Positions 1 to 10,856 are shown, counted from the first letter of the stretch. The stretch is DNA of 64,000 nucleotides from Streptomyces sp. NBC_01267 (GCF_036241575.1 NZ_CP108456.1:62001-126000), one strand, 5' to 3'. Notes: generated by a model from the sequence alone, not told the origin. Numbers and translations: made by a program.

Positions 1-2
1 TG

Positions 3-776
3 CGCATCGAACGCCTCCGGCACGAAGCACTGACCGTACCCGCCCAGTGGACGGCCGAATACGGTGCATACCAGTCCGGCGGCTGGTGGACCACCTCGCT
101 GATGAACGCCTCCGGCAACGCGGCGGACGTACGCATCGGCGACTGCACCGCCCGTCCCACCGCCCTGCTGGAATCCATGCCGGCCACCGCTGAACTGCTC
201 GCTGAGCTCGGCCTGTCATACATGTGGGTGCGCCTGGCCCGGCTGGAGGCGAACGCGTTCTTGTGGGAGCACCGCGACTACGACGAACTCGACCAGATCG
301 AACGCCACCGCCTTCACATCCCGTTGCACACCAACTCCTCCGCGTTCCTGGTCACCGGCGGAACGAAGGTCCACATGACCGGAGGGTGGATCTGGCGGCT
401 CACCCCGACCTACGCGCACGGGGTGTGCAATCTGCTCGGACCGGACCGTATCCACCTGATTGCCGACGTGTACGCGGACGACGCCTACCGACTCCTGGCC
501 CAGCGGGCCCAGCTGAATCCGTCGGCGGCCAAGCCCCTCCCTGCGGCCTCGCGGGCGCTGCTTGCCGCCAAGCTCGCCGATGCCCGGCTGCTGGCGGAGC
601 TCGGCTACACCGGCGCGGCCGAACAGCTGCTGTTGCGGCTGTTCTACTGCTTCACCCTGCCCGAGGGCACCACGTATGACCTGATCGCCGAGCTGCACAC
701 CGCGCTCGGTGACGCCGAGGCCGCCGCCCGCTGGAGCCGGGCCAAGACCACCCTCCTCGCGCTCGCCGAGTCCTGA
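3..776 (+). CDS. Aspartyl/asparaginyl beta-hydroxylase-like protein, 5' end outside window
   Basis: The open frame runs in from the left edge: 33 sense codons precede the first ATG at 102 and continue the protein naturally, so the true start lies outside. The visible part is about 257 residues. Its central half resembles the cupin-type Asp/Asn beta-hydroxylase fold: an R-L-H-I-P-L strand, a V-H-M-T-G-G-W-I-W segment, A-H-G-V-C-N carrying the second metal histidine, and R-I-H-L-I-A-D. Members of this Fe(II)/2-oxoglutarate family hydroxylate aspartate or related groups; the substrate here is unknown. The alanine-rich C-terminus looks helical. It heads a run of five genes with very short spacers or overlaps, so it probably works with the nucleotide-handling proteins downstream. 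Family moderately certain, role open. Confidence 0.7.
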   Translation, partial: RIERLRHEALTVPAQWTAEYGAYQSGGWWTTSLMNASGNAADVRIGDCTARPTALLESMPATAELLAELGLSYMWVRLARLEANAFLWEHRDYDELDQIERHRLHIPLHTNSSAFLVTGGTKVHMTGGWIWRLTPTYAHGVCNLLGPDRIHLIADVYADDAYRLLAQRAQLNPSAAKPLPAASRALLAAKLADARLLAELGYTGAAEQLLLRLFYCFTLPEGTTYDLIAELHTALGDAEAAARWSRAKTTLLALAES

Positions 777-814
777 CCCTTGCACCCACCTCTCGCGACG
801 GAAGGAAAATTCGC

Positions 815-1726
815 ATGTCGCTTACCACGCTTGCCCCCGCCGCTCCCGCGGTCGCGGCCGAGTTTCAGCTGGCTGCGCTCGTCGAGGCCAACCGTCCCGC
901 GCAGATGCCGCTGGTGACGCGGATCGCCAGGGCCCTGTCTCCTTCGCCGGCCCTCACGCACCTGCTGGTGCGTGGCTCGCTCGCCTCGGGCACCGCCGAC
1001 CGACTCTCGGACGTCGACTTCGTGGTCGGCGTCAAGGACGCCGCGCTGCCGGCCTTCGCCACCGGCCTCAACGATCTGATGACCGTGGCGGCCGGGGCCC
1101 TGCTGCCGGGCTGGCCCGACAGCATCGTCACCGACCTCGGCGGACTGGGGTTCGTGTTCCTGATCCCGTACGACGGCAAGCTGCAGCAGGTCGACCTCTA
1201 CCTCGCCCCCGCCTCCGCGATCCCGGTCCTGCGCCGTCAGGTGACCTGCGTCGCCGTCCTCGACCGCGCACCCGTGCCCCCCACGGATGATGAGTGGCGG
1301 CGGGCGGCGGCCTTCGTGGCCGAACGGGCCGCGCGAGCGAAGACGTGCACCGAGTTGCTGATCGAGCACCTGGTGCTCGCAGTGCTCCTGCACAAGCGGA
1401 TCCAGCGCGGACAGCGGTTCGTCGCGTACGCCGAGTGGCACCTGATGCACACCGCGACCAAGGACCTCCTCAAGGCCGCCCTTGCCCCGACCTCGCGGTT
1501 CTGGGGCTGGTACCAGCTGCGGGAGGAGATCGCGCTCACCCCGATCGGCCGGGCCTGCCTCGCGGACCTCGACGCGGCCGTCGCCTCCCCGGCCGTGCCC
1601 TCCGCCGCCGACGTCGAGAGGGCCCTGGACCGCGTGTTCACCCTGGTCGAGCGGGCCTGCCCGCACGCAATGGACGGCCTGTCCGATGCGATCACCGCCT
1701 ACCGCACCTACCGGGAGCTGGCATGA
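815..1726 (+). CDS. Nucleotidyltransferase-domain protein
   Basis: A 303-residue protein starting at an ATG preceded by GGAAGGAA. Near residues 50-70 it carries the polymerase-beta-type signature, G-S followed by a spacer and S-D-V-D, the metal-binding G-S-x(n)-D-x-D pattern of small nucleotidyltransferases that attach NMP groups to a hydroxyl, an amine or protein. The remaining helical part is compatible with the substrate domain of aminoglycoside-type or MNT-type enzymes, but I see no family-specific residue that settles the substrate. It overlaps the next gene by four bases (ATGA), so translation is probably coupled. Domain assignment is good; substrate is unknown. Confidence 0.72.
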   Translation: MSLTTLAPAAPAVAAEFQLAALVEANRPAQMPLVTRIARALSPSPALTHLLVRGSLASGTADRLSDVDFVVGVKDAALPAFATGLNDLMTVAAGALLPGWPDSIVTDLGGLGFVFLIPYDGKLQQVDLYLAPASAIPVLRRQVTCVAVLDRAPVPPTDDEWRRAAAFVAERAARAKTCTELLIEHLVLAVLLHKRIQRGQRFVAYAEWHLMHTATKDLLKAALAPTSRFWGWYQLREEIALTPIGRACLADLDAAVASPAVPSAADVERALDRVFTLVERACPHAMDGLSDAITAYRTYRELA

Positions 1727-2325
1727 CCATGGCCGAAGTACGTCCCTCCACCAGCACGAGCGAGCACCGGGACAAGAGGGCGGTGTTCTTCGGCGGGGTG
1801 ATGCCCGCCTCCGCCGCTGAGAAGCACATGGCCGAGCAGATCGGCATCCTGCTCGCCGCGTCCGGGTTCACGCTGGTGCACGGCGGCTACAACGGGCTGA
1901 TGGAAGCCGCCGCCCACGGCGCTGCGACGAAGGGCGGGCGGATCTGCGCGGTCACGCTGGCCGCCAAGTGCGAGGAGTGGGGCGGCTTCAACCCCTACGT
2001 CACCGAGGCCGTGCACCTGGCCTCCCTCGGCGATCGCCTGAACCACTACTTCGACCAGGCCGACCTGGTGGTCGCGATGGGCGGCGGGGTGGGCACCCTG
2101 CACGAGCTGACCGCGGCCCTGTACTACGCGGGCAACATCCGCCCGCTACCCGTCCTCATCGCCGGGCCGACCGCGCTGCGGCTGCTGGACTTCCTGCGCC
2201 GGGAGAAGTGGCTCTTCGCCTCCCCGACCCGGCAGCTGGGCTTTATCACCGAGGCCACCGACATCGCGGCGCTCGCCGCCGCGCTGCCGGCCGTGACAGC
2301 AGGACCGAAGGGGGGCACGTCATGA
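1723..2325 (+). CDS. LOG/TIGR00725-family nucleotide hydrolase-like protein
   Basis: A 200-residue Rossmann-type protein. It has the LOG-family pattern: F-F-G-G-V-M after strand 1, H-G-G-Y-N-G-L-M-E-A near residue 50 and G-G-G-V-G-T-L-H-E near residue 120, corresponding to the phosphate-binding P-G-G-x-G-T-x-x-E motif of cytokinin-activating phosphoribohydrolases. Known relatives cleave the N-glycosidic bond of nucleoside 5'-monophosphates. The first Pro of the motif is Gly here, as in the TIGR00725 branch, whose function is less well defined. The start ATG at 1723 overlaps the upstream stop; another ATG at 1729 is possible. With a PRTase and a HAD phosphatase beside it, the group suggests remodelling of a modified nucleotide. 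Confidence 0.72.
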   Translation: MTMAEVRPSTSTSEHRDKRAVFFGGVMPASAAEKHMAEQIGILLAASGFTLVHGGYNGLMEAAAHGAATKGGRICAVTLAAKCEEWGGFNPYVTEAVHLASLGDRLNHYFDQADLVVAMGGGVGTLHELTAALYYAGNIRPLPVLIAGPTALRLLDFLRREKWLFASPTRQLGFITEATDIAALAAALPAVTAGPKGGTS

Positions 2326-2876
2326 CGACCGCTGCTCCCAACCCGGTGTCCCTCGCCGACCGGATCGCCGCCACCGCGCTGGTCAACGGCCCGTTCGCAC
2401 TGAGCGATGGGCGACGGCTCTCCTCGTACTTCGACGAGTACCTCCTGGCCGGCGATCCGCAGCTGCTCACCGAGACAGCCCGCGCGATGGCCGGCCACCT
2501 TCCTGCCGACACCGATGTTCTGGCCGGAGTCGAACTCGGCGGTATCCCGCTGACCGTGGCGCTGTCCACCGCCACCGGGTTGCCCGCCGCCTTCGTCCGG
2601 CGGCGGCCCAAGGAGTACGGCTCGCTCCGCCAGTTCGAGGGCACCGAGATCCAGGGACGGCGTGTCGTACTGGTCGACGATGTGATCCGTTCCGGGACCA
2701 GTCTGTTGACGGCGGCCCGCCGGTTGCGGATTGCCGGGGCCAAGGTCACCGACGTGCTGTGCGTGCTGGAGCGACCCCTGGGCGGCCAGGTGTTGCTGGC
2801 CGAGCACCACCTCACCCTGCACCCGCTGCTGACCGAGGCCAATTTCCCGGCCGCGAAAGCAGGCGAGCAGGCATGA
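2322..2876 (+). CDS. Orotate phosphoribosyltransferase-like protein
   Basis: A 184-residue type I phosphoribosyltransferase. The PRPP-binding loop is clear: V-V-L-V-D-D-V-I-R-S-G-T-S-L at about residues 110-123. An upstream V-E-L-G-G-I-P-L segment and an R-R-x-x-K-E-Y-G segment match the pyrophosphate-binding and flexible-loop regions of orotate PRTases. Such enzymes join a base to PRPP, or run in reverse. The length is typical of PyrE, but the setting among nucleotidyltransferase, LOG and HAD genes suggests a specialised paralogue rather than the housekeeping pyrimidine enzyme. ATGA overlap with the gene before and with the gene after shows tight translational coupling. Confidence 0.78.
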   Translation: MTTAAPNPVSLADRIAATALVNGPFALSDGRRLSSYFDEYLLAGDPQLLTETARAMAGHLPADTDVLAGVELGGIPLTVALSTATGLPAAFVRRRPKEYGSLRQFEGTEIQGRRVVLVDDVIRSGTSLLTAARRLRIAGAKVTDVLCVLERPLGGQVLLAEHHLTLHPLLTEANFPAAKAGEQA

Positions 2877-3541
2877 AACGCGCCGCGCTCTTCGACCTCG
2901 ACGGCGTGCTCGCCGACAGCCACCATGCCTTCCGCCTCACCCTCGCCGGATTCGCGACCTTCCACCTGGGCCGCCGCATCACCATCGCCGACCTGCCGAC
3001 CGACGTGGCGATCGCCCCACGCGACCATGTCCTCGCCGCACTCGGAGTGACTGAGCCCCTCGACGAGGAGGGCTGGGACGCTGCGACGGCGACGGCCACC
3101 TTGACCGCGCGGGTCTTCCCCTACGTCGTGCCGGTTTTGACCGAGTTACGGGCGGCCGGCTGGGCCACCGGGATTGTCACTGCCCGCACCCAGCGCCGGG
3201 TGCCCTGGCTGCTCGGCGACGACATCCGCTCACTGATGGACGTGATCATCTGCAGCGACGAAGCCCCGCTCAAGCCGGCCCCCGACGGGATATTCCTCGC
3301 GTTGGACCGGCTCGCCGTGCCGCCCGACCAAGCGGTGTTCATCGGCGACATGCGCGCCGACGTCCTCGCCGGGCAGGCAGCCGGAGTGCACACGATCGGT
3401 GCCGGATGGGGCTTCACCCCACCCGAGCAGCTGGCCGACGCGGGCGCCGACCTCGTACTGAACGACCCTGGCCAGCTCGTGCCCACGCTCCTGAAGTGGG
3501 CGGACGCCGGGCAGCCGACCGGCCACCGTAAGCGATCTTGA
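2873..3541 (+). CDS. HAD-superfamily phosphatase
   Basis: A 222-residue HAD hydrolase with an intact catalytic set: F-D-L-D-G-V-L at the N-terminus with both aspartates, a V-T-A-R motif II region, a lysine in L-K-P-A-P, and G-D-M-R-A-D near residue 155 as motif IV. Such enzymes commonly dephosphorylate sugar phosphates or nucleotides. It is the last gene of the coupled operon (ATGA overlap upstream). It contains a TTA codon at 3146-3148, rare in Streptomyces and read by the developmental tRNA encoded by bldA, so the protein may appear late in growth. Fold is certain, substrate is not. Confidence 0.8.
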   Translation: MKRAALFDLDGVLADSHHAFRLTLAGFATFHLGRRITIADLPTDVAIAPRDHVLAALGVTEPLDEEGWDAATATATLTARVFPYVVPVLTELRAAGWATGIVTARTQRRVPWLLGDDIRSLMDVIICSDEAPLKPAPDGIFLALDRLAVPPDQAVFIGDMRADVLAGQAAGVHTIGAGWGFTPPEQLADAGADLVLNDPGQLVPTLLKWADAGQPTGHRKRS

Positions 3542-3561
3542 TGTGCGACCCGCTACAGTCG

Positions 3562-3610
3562 GTGGTACAGCAGACCCGGCACTCGGTGCCCTGTTGGTCT
3601 GCTGCACCAC
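3562..3610 (+). promoter_or_regulatory. Strong stem-loop between HAD gene and alaS
   Basis: Two 15-base arms (3562-3576 and 3596-3610) pair with one mismatch, and the loop contains a further five-base-pair hairpin, GGCAC/GTGCC, closing a TCG loop. There is no T run. It begins about 20 bases after the HAD stop and ends about 160 bases before the alaS start, so it could end the upstream operon or act in the alaS leader. I do not see a T-box consensus near it. Confidence 0.55.
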
Positions 3611-3768
3611 TGGTGAGCAACGGAGCGGGAGTCACGGTGTACCCCCTGGGGGCGCGAGCTATCTGCGTCGAGCTGGAGAACTGAGAACTACCTCAGTCCC
3701 GTTCTCGGCCCGGCTCGGCGTGTGATCCCCCACCACCTTCCGTGACTCTTCCGTGAGGCCATGCCGCC

Positions 3769-6423
<2,655 letters not shown>

Positions 6424-6437
6424 CGCAGGCTACGCGC

Positions 6438-6656
6438 TCACGTACTCCGCTCGGCGTGGGCGCAGCCCCTGAGGGTCTGGGCGGCGAGCAGGCAGGACCG
6501 GCTTCCGCCTGCTCGCCGAAGCCGCTCGACCAGGGGTTCCTTCGCCAGTTCGGCGTTGTGCAAAGTCAGGACCTCGATCTGGTTGACGTACGTGACGGTG
6601 GTGTCTCTGAACTCCGGTAGCCCCCATTTCCGCAACGGCTCAGTGAACCCGGACAA
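6438..6656 (-). CDS. Uncertain small ORF or gene remnant
   Basis: A 72-codon frame in the otherwise empty 367-base interval between alaS and the DinB gene. The predicted peptide has an ordinary composition (L-R-K-W-G-L-P-E-F followed by T-Y-V-N-Q-I-E-V-L-T), unlike arginine-rich shadow frames, so it may be a small gene or the end of a decayed one. I recognise no family and no convincing ribosome-binding site. No other structure is evident in 6424-6790. Confidence 0.2.
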   Translation of the reverse strand: MSGFTEPLRKWGLPEFRDTTVTYVNQIEVLTLHNAELAKEPLVERLRRAGGSRSCLLAAQTLRGCAHAERST

Positions 6657-6790
6657 CTGCGTGTCGCCTCCTTGCCAGATCTGATCTGTCCAGATAGCGC
6701 CCGCGTTCGCAGAGGGTTCAGGAACCTGCGTGCGAAGACTGGTTCACCAGCCGGTGCACAAGCCACGACGGACCGGCTGGAAACGTCGGC

Positions 6791-7318
6791 TCAGTCGCCC
6801 GTTGTTCCGTCCGTGCGCTCTCGCAGGAAGTCGGCGTGTCCGTTGTGGCGGGCGTACTCCTGGATCATCTGCATGTAGAGCCAGCGCAGGCTGAGGGCAG
6901 CGCCCCGCGCGGACGTGAACGTCTCGTCGAGGTCATGTCCGGCTGCCGCGGCGTCGCACGAGGCGACCTCGGCCCGGAACCTCTCGAAGTCCCGTTCCGC
7001 GTGGACCTCGTGGATTCCCTCAATGCCCTCATTACCGTCTCCCGGGTCGGTGAAGACGTTCCCGGCGTCCTCACCCGCGAAGCGCCGACGGAACCATGTC
7101 CGCTCCACCTCCGCCATGTGACGGACGAGGCCCAGCAAGGTGAGGCTCGACGGTTCCACGGTGGTCCGCGCCAGTTGGGCGGGCTCCAGCCCCTCGCACT
7201 TGGCCAGCAAGGTCTCGCGATGCCAGTTCAGCCAGCCTTCCAGCATCTGACGCTCAGGTGCGACGGCCAGATCACCGATCCGCGTAGTCCGCTCGATCTG
7301 CGGCGCTGTCCATGTCAT
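6791..7318 (-). CDS. DinB/DUF664-family protein
   Basis: A 175-residue four-helix-bundle protein of the DinB/YfiT type, taking the ATG at 7318 (M-T-W-T-A-P-Q) rather than the longer upstream frame, whose extra residues look unlike the family. Conserved features include an L-V-R-H-M-A-E-V-E-R-T-W-F segment with the first histidine and a C-terminal Q-E-Y-A-R-H-N-G-H-A-D segment with the other histidines of the usual metal triad. Many actinobacterial members are mycothiol-dependent or damage-induced enzymes of unknown substrate. It stands alone, convergent with alaS. Confidence 0.8.
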   Translation of the reverse strand: MTWTAPQIERTTRIGDLAVAPERQMLEGWLNWHRETLLAKCEGLEPAQLARTTVEPSSLTLLGLVRHMAEVERTWFRRRFAGEDAGNVFTDPGDGNEGIEGIHEVHAERDFERFRAEVASCDAAAAGHDLDETFTSARGAALSLRWLYMQMIQEYARHNGHADFLRERTDGTTGD

Positions 7319-7574
7319 GCGCCTACCCTGACCGACCACCTCACGGAAGCACCAGGGACACACGCGTCGATGGTGGCCAAGTCGCGCCGCACGATCAGCG
7401 ACAAACTCGGTCACACCCACCATCCACGGGTGAACGGATCCCCGTGACGAACTGGCCTGCCGGCACGTGTGCTTGACCGTCAGCCGCTCGTCAGTGGGGT
7501 GTCAGGGGGTGGGGGCATGCTTATGGATGTCGGAAGGGAACGGCACGGGAAACCGGATCGTCCCCCCAGGACAG

Positions 7575-7661
7575 GGAGAGGTGCCCGGAGTGGTTTATCG
7601 GGGACCGGAGCACGCTTCAGTCGGGCGAAAGCCTGCGCAGGTTCGAATCCTGCCCTCTCCG
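7575..7661 (+). tRNA. tRNA-like gene, copy 1, long variable arm, aberrant anticodon arm
   Basis: An 87-base element with a perfect 7-bp acceptor stem (GGAGAGG/CCTCTCC), perfect 5-bp T stem (GCAGG/CCTGC) around TTCGAAT, a D arm CCCG/CGGG with G-G in its loop, and a GAAA-capped hairpin where a long variable arm belongs. Discriminator is G and CCA is not encoded. Long variable arm plus G73 suit serine identity, and A3-U70 argues against alanine. The anticodon arm is not canonical: one fold gives ACCGG/TCAGT with a C-A mismatch and an 8-base loop lacking U33; another gives GCACG/CGGGC around CTTCAGT, a UCA (opal) anticodon, at the cost of the D arm or variable hairpin. Copy 2 follows 99 bases later. 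Confidence 0.6.
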
Positions 7662-7673
7662 CGCACGACCCAG

Positions 7674-7760
7674 GGAGAGGTGCCCGGAGTGGTTTATCGG
7701 GGACCGGAGCACGCTTCAGTCGGGCGAAAGCCTGCGCAGGTTCGAATCCTGCCCTCTCCG
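7674..7760 (+). tRNA. tRNA-like gene, copy 2, identical to copy 1
   Basis: Exact copy of the preceding element; identity extends from 7671 to 7761 against 7572 to 7662. The two are separated by a short spacer without a terminator, so they are probably cotranscribed. A strong hairpin follows directly. Two unchanged copies with intact acceptor and T arms suggest a maintained function rather than a decaying tRNA, though the anticodon arm is aberrant as in copy 1. Confidence 0.6.
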
Positions 7761-7768
7761 CACAGGAC

Positions 7769-7793
7769 ACCGGCCCGCCACTGGCGGGCCGGT
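7769..7793 (+). terminator. Rho-independent-like terminator after the tRNA-like pair
   Basis: A perfect 11-bp inverted repeat (ACCGGCCCGCC and its complement) around a 3-base loop, nine bases after the second tRNA-like element, followed by TT. It would end the tRNA-like transcript before the convergent PPTase gene. Confidence 0.75.
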
Positions 7794-7873
7794 TCTGCAT
7801 TACGGGCGGCGGCGCAGCACCCCCGCCCCGCTGGTCGCACGCGGGTGGGCGGGAGTCGTGGGAGTACGGGAGT

Positions 7874-8773
7874 TCAGGACAGCCCGCGGCCGTCCTGCTC
7901 CGCCTGGTGGGCCACCCGCAGCAGTGCGTCGACCATGCCCTCGTCGAGCATGGTCTGGGCGGCGATGTCCGCCGCGTCCCCGAAGCCGATGTCGAACAGT
8001 GCGACGCTCACCGTGTAGTCGTCCGCCACGCTCCAGGTCCCGAAGCTCCACTCGTCACCCGAGCCCGGTGTGCCGTCCGGCCGCAGCACCTGCACCCGCT
8101 TCGCCCCGGGCGCGAACCCGAACTCGGTGAAGCGGAACCGCAGTCCCTGGCCGATGGCCTTGCTGTACGCCTCCTTCAGGGTCCACAGCCGCACCAGGGC
8201 CGGGTTGCGCCACTGCTCCTCCATCCGGGCCAGCAGCTCCGCCTCGTACGGGGTGCAGATGTGGCGCTCCACCGCCGTGCCGCGCAGCTTCCGGCTCTCC
8301 AGCTCCGCGTCCACGCCGATCCAGCCGCGCCGGGTGAGGCCGACCACCAGCAGGTCGGCGGTGTGGCTGAGGCTGATGTCCACCTGGTCGCAGCCGCGCA
8401 GATAGGGGCGGCCACCGGGCTTGTAGGCCAGGTCGATGTCGGACGGCCGGGCCTCCAGGACCGCCGCCGCCGCGTACTTGAGCAGCAGCCGCGACGCCAG
8501 GAAGCGGGCGCGCACGTCCGCGTTCGACATGTCCCGGTAGCGCTCCCAGTCCCGTCCCAGCAGCGGCGGCAGCGCGGACTCGGCGCTGTCGTCGGACAGC
8601 CAGTCCGGCATCCAGTCCTCCAGCCGCCCGTACACCACGACGCTGGCCCGCTCGGCCAGTTCGCGTCGTACTGTCTCCCACTGCCCCATGGGCGTGACCA
8701 GGAGCGGCTCGGCGAGGGTGGCGAGCAGGGCGGGGGCGGGCAGCACCGCCGAAGCGGTCACGGCGGTGGTCAC
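7874..8773 (-). CDS. 4'-phosphopantetheinyl transferase (Sfp type)
   Basis: A 299-residue Sfp-type PPTase that transfers phosphopantetheine from CoA to the serine of a carrier protein. The signatures are intact: G-V-D-A-E at residues 153-157 (metal-binding Asp155) and W-T-L-K-E-A-Y-S-K at 197-205. An additional N-terminal stretch of about 60 residues precedes the core. Start is the GTG at 8773, overlapping the stop of the ACP gene by four bases, which strongly suggests the neighbouring ACP is its client. The gene converges on the tRNA-like pair. Confidence 0.9.
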   Translation of the reverse strand: MTTAVTASAVLPAPALLATLAEPLLVTPMGQWETVRRELAERASVVVYGRLEDWMPDWLSDDSAESALPPLLGRDWERYRDMSNADVRARFLASRLLLKYAAAAVLEARPSDIDLAYKPGGRPYLRGCDQVDISLSHTADLLVVGLTRRGWIGVDAELESRKLRGTAVERHICTPYEAELLARMEEQWRNPALVRLWTLKEAYSKAIGQGLRFRFTEFGFAPGAKRVQVLRPDGTPGSGDEWSFGTWSVADDYTVSVALFDIGFGDAADIAAQTMLDEGMVDALLRVAHQAEQDGRGLS

Positions 8774-9030
8774 GCCGTGTTCTCCAGGGCCGTGGCACGC
8801 AGCAGGCCGGTCAGCGTACCGACGTCGGCCATGCCGCCCACCATGGCGTGCAGGGGCAGGTCGCCGAGGGCGGGGTGGCGCTCCCGCAGCCGCTGGACGA
8901 GCTCCATCAGCATGAGGGAGTCGAAGCCCAGGTCCTCGTACAGCCTGCTGTGCTCACCGGCCGGGGGCAGCCCCGTCTCCAGGGCCACGACGACGTCGTC
9001 GGTGACCCTGTCCAGCAGTAGTTCACTCAT
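8770..9030 (-). CDS. Discrete acyl carrier protein
   Basis: An 86-residue stand-alone carrier protein starting at ATG 9030. The phosphopantetheine site is the serine of L-G-F-D-S-L (Ser38), and the helix that follows has the usual L-M-E-L-V-Q-R-L pattern. It sits between an acyl-CoA dehydrogenase-like gene and a PPTase gene, so the oxidation step could act on an ACP-bound acyl or aminoacyl group. Whether it belongs to a polyketide or peptidyl system cannot be told from sequence alone, since no ketosynthase or adenylation gene is in the window. Confidence 0.88.
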   Translation of the reverse strand: MSELLLDRVTDDVVVALETGLPPAGEHSRLYEDLGFDSLMLMELVQRLRERHPALGDLPLHAMVGGMADVGTLTGLLRATALENTA

Positions 9031-9065
9031 GTCGGTCCTCCGGTGCGCGCGTTGTCCGGCGCGGG

Positions 9066-10856
9066 TCAGCTGGTTGCCAGCGGGCTGTCGTACAGGTCGA
9101 AGCTGCTGCCCAGGTAGTAGCGGCGCAGCAGTTCGGTGAAGACCTCGCCCTCGGGGCCGGGGGCGTCGGCCGGAAGACCGATGCCCAGCCGCTTGCAGAT
9201 CCGCAGCAGCGCGACCACGAGCCAGTCCGACGAGGCCAGGAAGGTGTCGGGGCCGCCCTGTTGGTGGCGCCACACGCCCAGGCAGGCGGCGGCGCAGAGC
9301 ACCAGCGTGTAGCGGTCGGCCAGTGCATAGGTGTGAGGGTTGGCGAGGCTGTCCCGGCTGAGCGGCGCGAGGGTGGCGCAGGAGTTGCGCAGCCTGCGCA
9401 GCTCCTCGACGAGACGGTTCACCAGCGGACCCAGTACGGGATTGGCCGCGGCGGCCGGGCCGTCGGCCGCGACGGTCAGTTCGGCGCACAGCGGGTCGTG
9501 CGCGGCGAACGCCCCGAGCCGCCGGAAGTCCAGCGAGGGCAGCTCGTCCCGCAGCCTGAACAGCGAGCTGTCGGTGTCGGCCGGAGCCGAGTCCACCAGC
9601 CAGGAGCGGCGGGCGAGGGCCGGCAGCTGGGGGCTGATCGTGGAGAGCGCGGCGGCGGCCCCCGCATGACCGAGGCTGGTCACCGGCAGGTCCCGCACGT
9701 GCTTCTGGAAGATCCCGAAGGCCCCGTCGCGTACGTAGATGCTGGAGCCGAGCAGTACCGACAGCTCGTGCACCGCGTCGTTGAGCAGGGTGGGCAGCAG
9801 GTACTTGGCGGCAGCCGCGTAGACGCCGGTGATGCCGTGGCCCCGCCCGGCCGCCCGGGTGCTCACCAGGGCCAGGCTGTCGGAGATCAGCAGGTCGGCG
9901 AAGGCGCCGACCAGGGTGCGGCGGGCCTGCGGATTGCGGTCCATCTTCCGCCCGTCCACCCCGTGCGTGTCGGCGAACCGCAGGGCGGTGCGCAGCGCGG
10001 TGTCTCCCCCGGCCAGGACCATCGAGGGCAGGATGCTGCGGGTGAACGCGAACGACCGCAGCGCCAGGTCGACCCCGCCACCCTCCTCGCCCAGCAGGCT
10101 GTCCTCGGGGACCGGGCAGTCGGTGAACTCCAGCCCGGTCTTGCGGCAGCCGCGCATCCCCACCATGGGGTAGGGCTCCAGATCGCGCACCCGGTCGGCA
10201 GGGAGTTCGTCGCGGTTGAGCAGCAGCGTGGAGTGGGCCCGGCTCCCCGGCTCGTCGGAGCTGCGGCACACGATCACCAGGCCCTGGGCGCGGTCGGCGT
10301 TGATGATGACCCGCTTGGAGCCGCTCAGTGTCAGGGCGCCGCCGTGCGCGCGAAGGCTGAACTCGTCGCGCAGGAAGGCATTTCCGTGGGCCAGTTCACG
10401 GTAGGAGACGGCCAGCCGCCCACCGCCCAGCAGCAGGTCGGCGGCCCATCGCCGCTGAGCGCGGTTGCCGCCGGCCCAGACGGAGGCGCCCGCCAGGGCG
10501 GAGAAGACGCCGTACCCCACACCGAGCGCCTGGTCGCGGCGGAACACCGGGCGCAGCACGCGGGCGAGGGTGTCCGCGCGTACGAGCCGCCCGCCGAGGG
10601 CAGCGGGCACGAATTCGGCGTTCAGGTGGAAGTCGTCGAGGAGCTGTTCGGCCTCGGGCGACAGGACGCCGAGTTCGTCGGCCCTGAGCAGGCCCGCGTG
10701 CCCGAGCGGGTTGTCCGGGTCCCAGGGGTCGCCGAAGCGCTGTTCCAGGTCGGCGACACGTTCCTGCACCGCGGCCTCGGAGTTCAAGGGTGCCGGCACA
10801 CGCAGTCGCGGTGCCGCGGCTGCCCTCTCATCGGCGAGCGTCGTCCCCCATGCCAT
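9066..10856 (-). CDS. Acyl-CoA dehydrogenase/oxidase-family flavoenzyme
   Basis: A 596-residue protein, longer than simple acyl-CoA dehydrogenases (about 380) and nearer to the acyl-CoA oxidase-like branch. The ATG at 10856 follows a good GGAAGGTGG site; the open frame upstream is arginine/proline rich and probably noncoding. Family-like segments include G-S-K-R-V-I-I-N-A-D, V-G-M-R-G-C-R-K-T-G and a helical R-S-F-A-F-T-R-S-I-L-P-S region. It would introduce a double bond or oxidise an acyl thioester. Neighbouring ACP and PPTase genes suggest an ACP-bound substrate; alternatively it may resemble oxidases that act in butenolide-type signal synthesis, such as avenolide. It is divergent from the thioesterase gene. 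Confidence 0.75.
   Translation of the reverse strand: MAWGTTLADERAAAAPRLRVPAPLNSEAAVQERVADLEQRFGDPWDPDNPLGHAGLLRADELGVLSPEAEQLLDDFHLNAEFVPAALGGRLVRADTLARVLRPVFRRDQALGVGYGVFSALAGASVWAGGNRAQRRWAADLLLGGGRLAVSYRELAHGNAFLRDEFSLRAHGGALTLSGSKRVIINADRAQGLVIVCRSSDEPGSRAHSTLLLNRDELPADRVRDLEPYPMVGMRGCRKTGLEFTDCPVPEDSLLGEEGGGVDLALRSFAFTRSILPSMVLAGGDTALRTALRFADTHGVDGRKMDRNPQARRTLVGAFADLLISDSLALVSTRAAGRGHGITGVYAAAAKYLLPTLLNDAVHELSVLLGSSIYVRDGAFGIFQKHVRDLPVTSLGHAGAAAALSTISPQLPALARRSWLVDSAPADTDSSLFRLRDELPSLDFRRLGAFAAHDPLCAELTVAADGPAAAANPVLGPLVNRLVEELRRLRNSCATLAPLSRDSLANPHTYALADRYTLVLCAAACLGVWRHQQGGPDTFLASSDWLVVALLRICKRLGIGLPADAPGPEGEVFTELLRRYYLGSSFDLYDSPLATS

Noticed and set aside
3541..3768. A T-box riboswitch before alaS
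   Set aside because: No T-box consensus or specifier loop could be found; only the strong stem-loop is supported.
7572..7761. tRNA duplication as attachment sites of an integrated element
   Set aside because: The whole element is duplicated at 99-bp spacing with no integrase and nothing between the copies.
7469..9139. Plus-strand frame through the tRNA-like genes and PPTase
   Set aside because: It reads through two structured RNA genes and a terminator and is antisense to PPTase and ACP.
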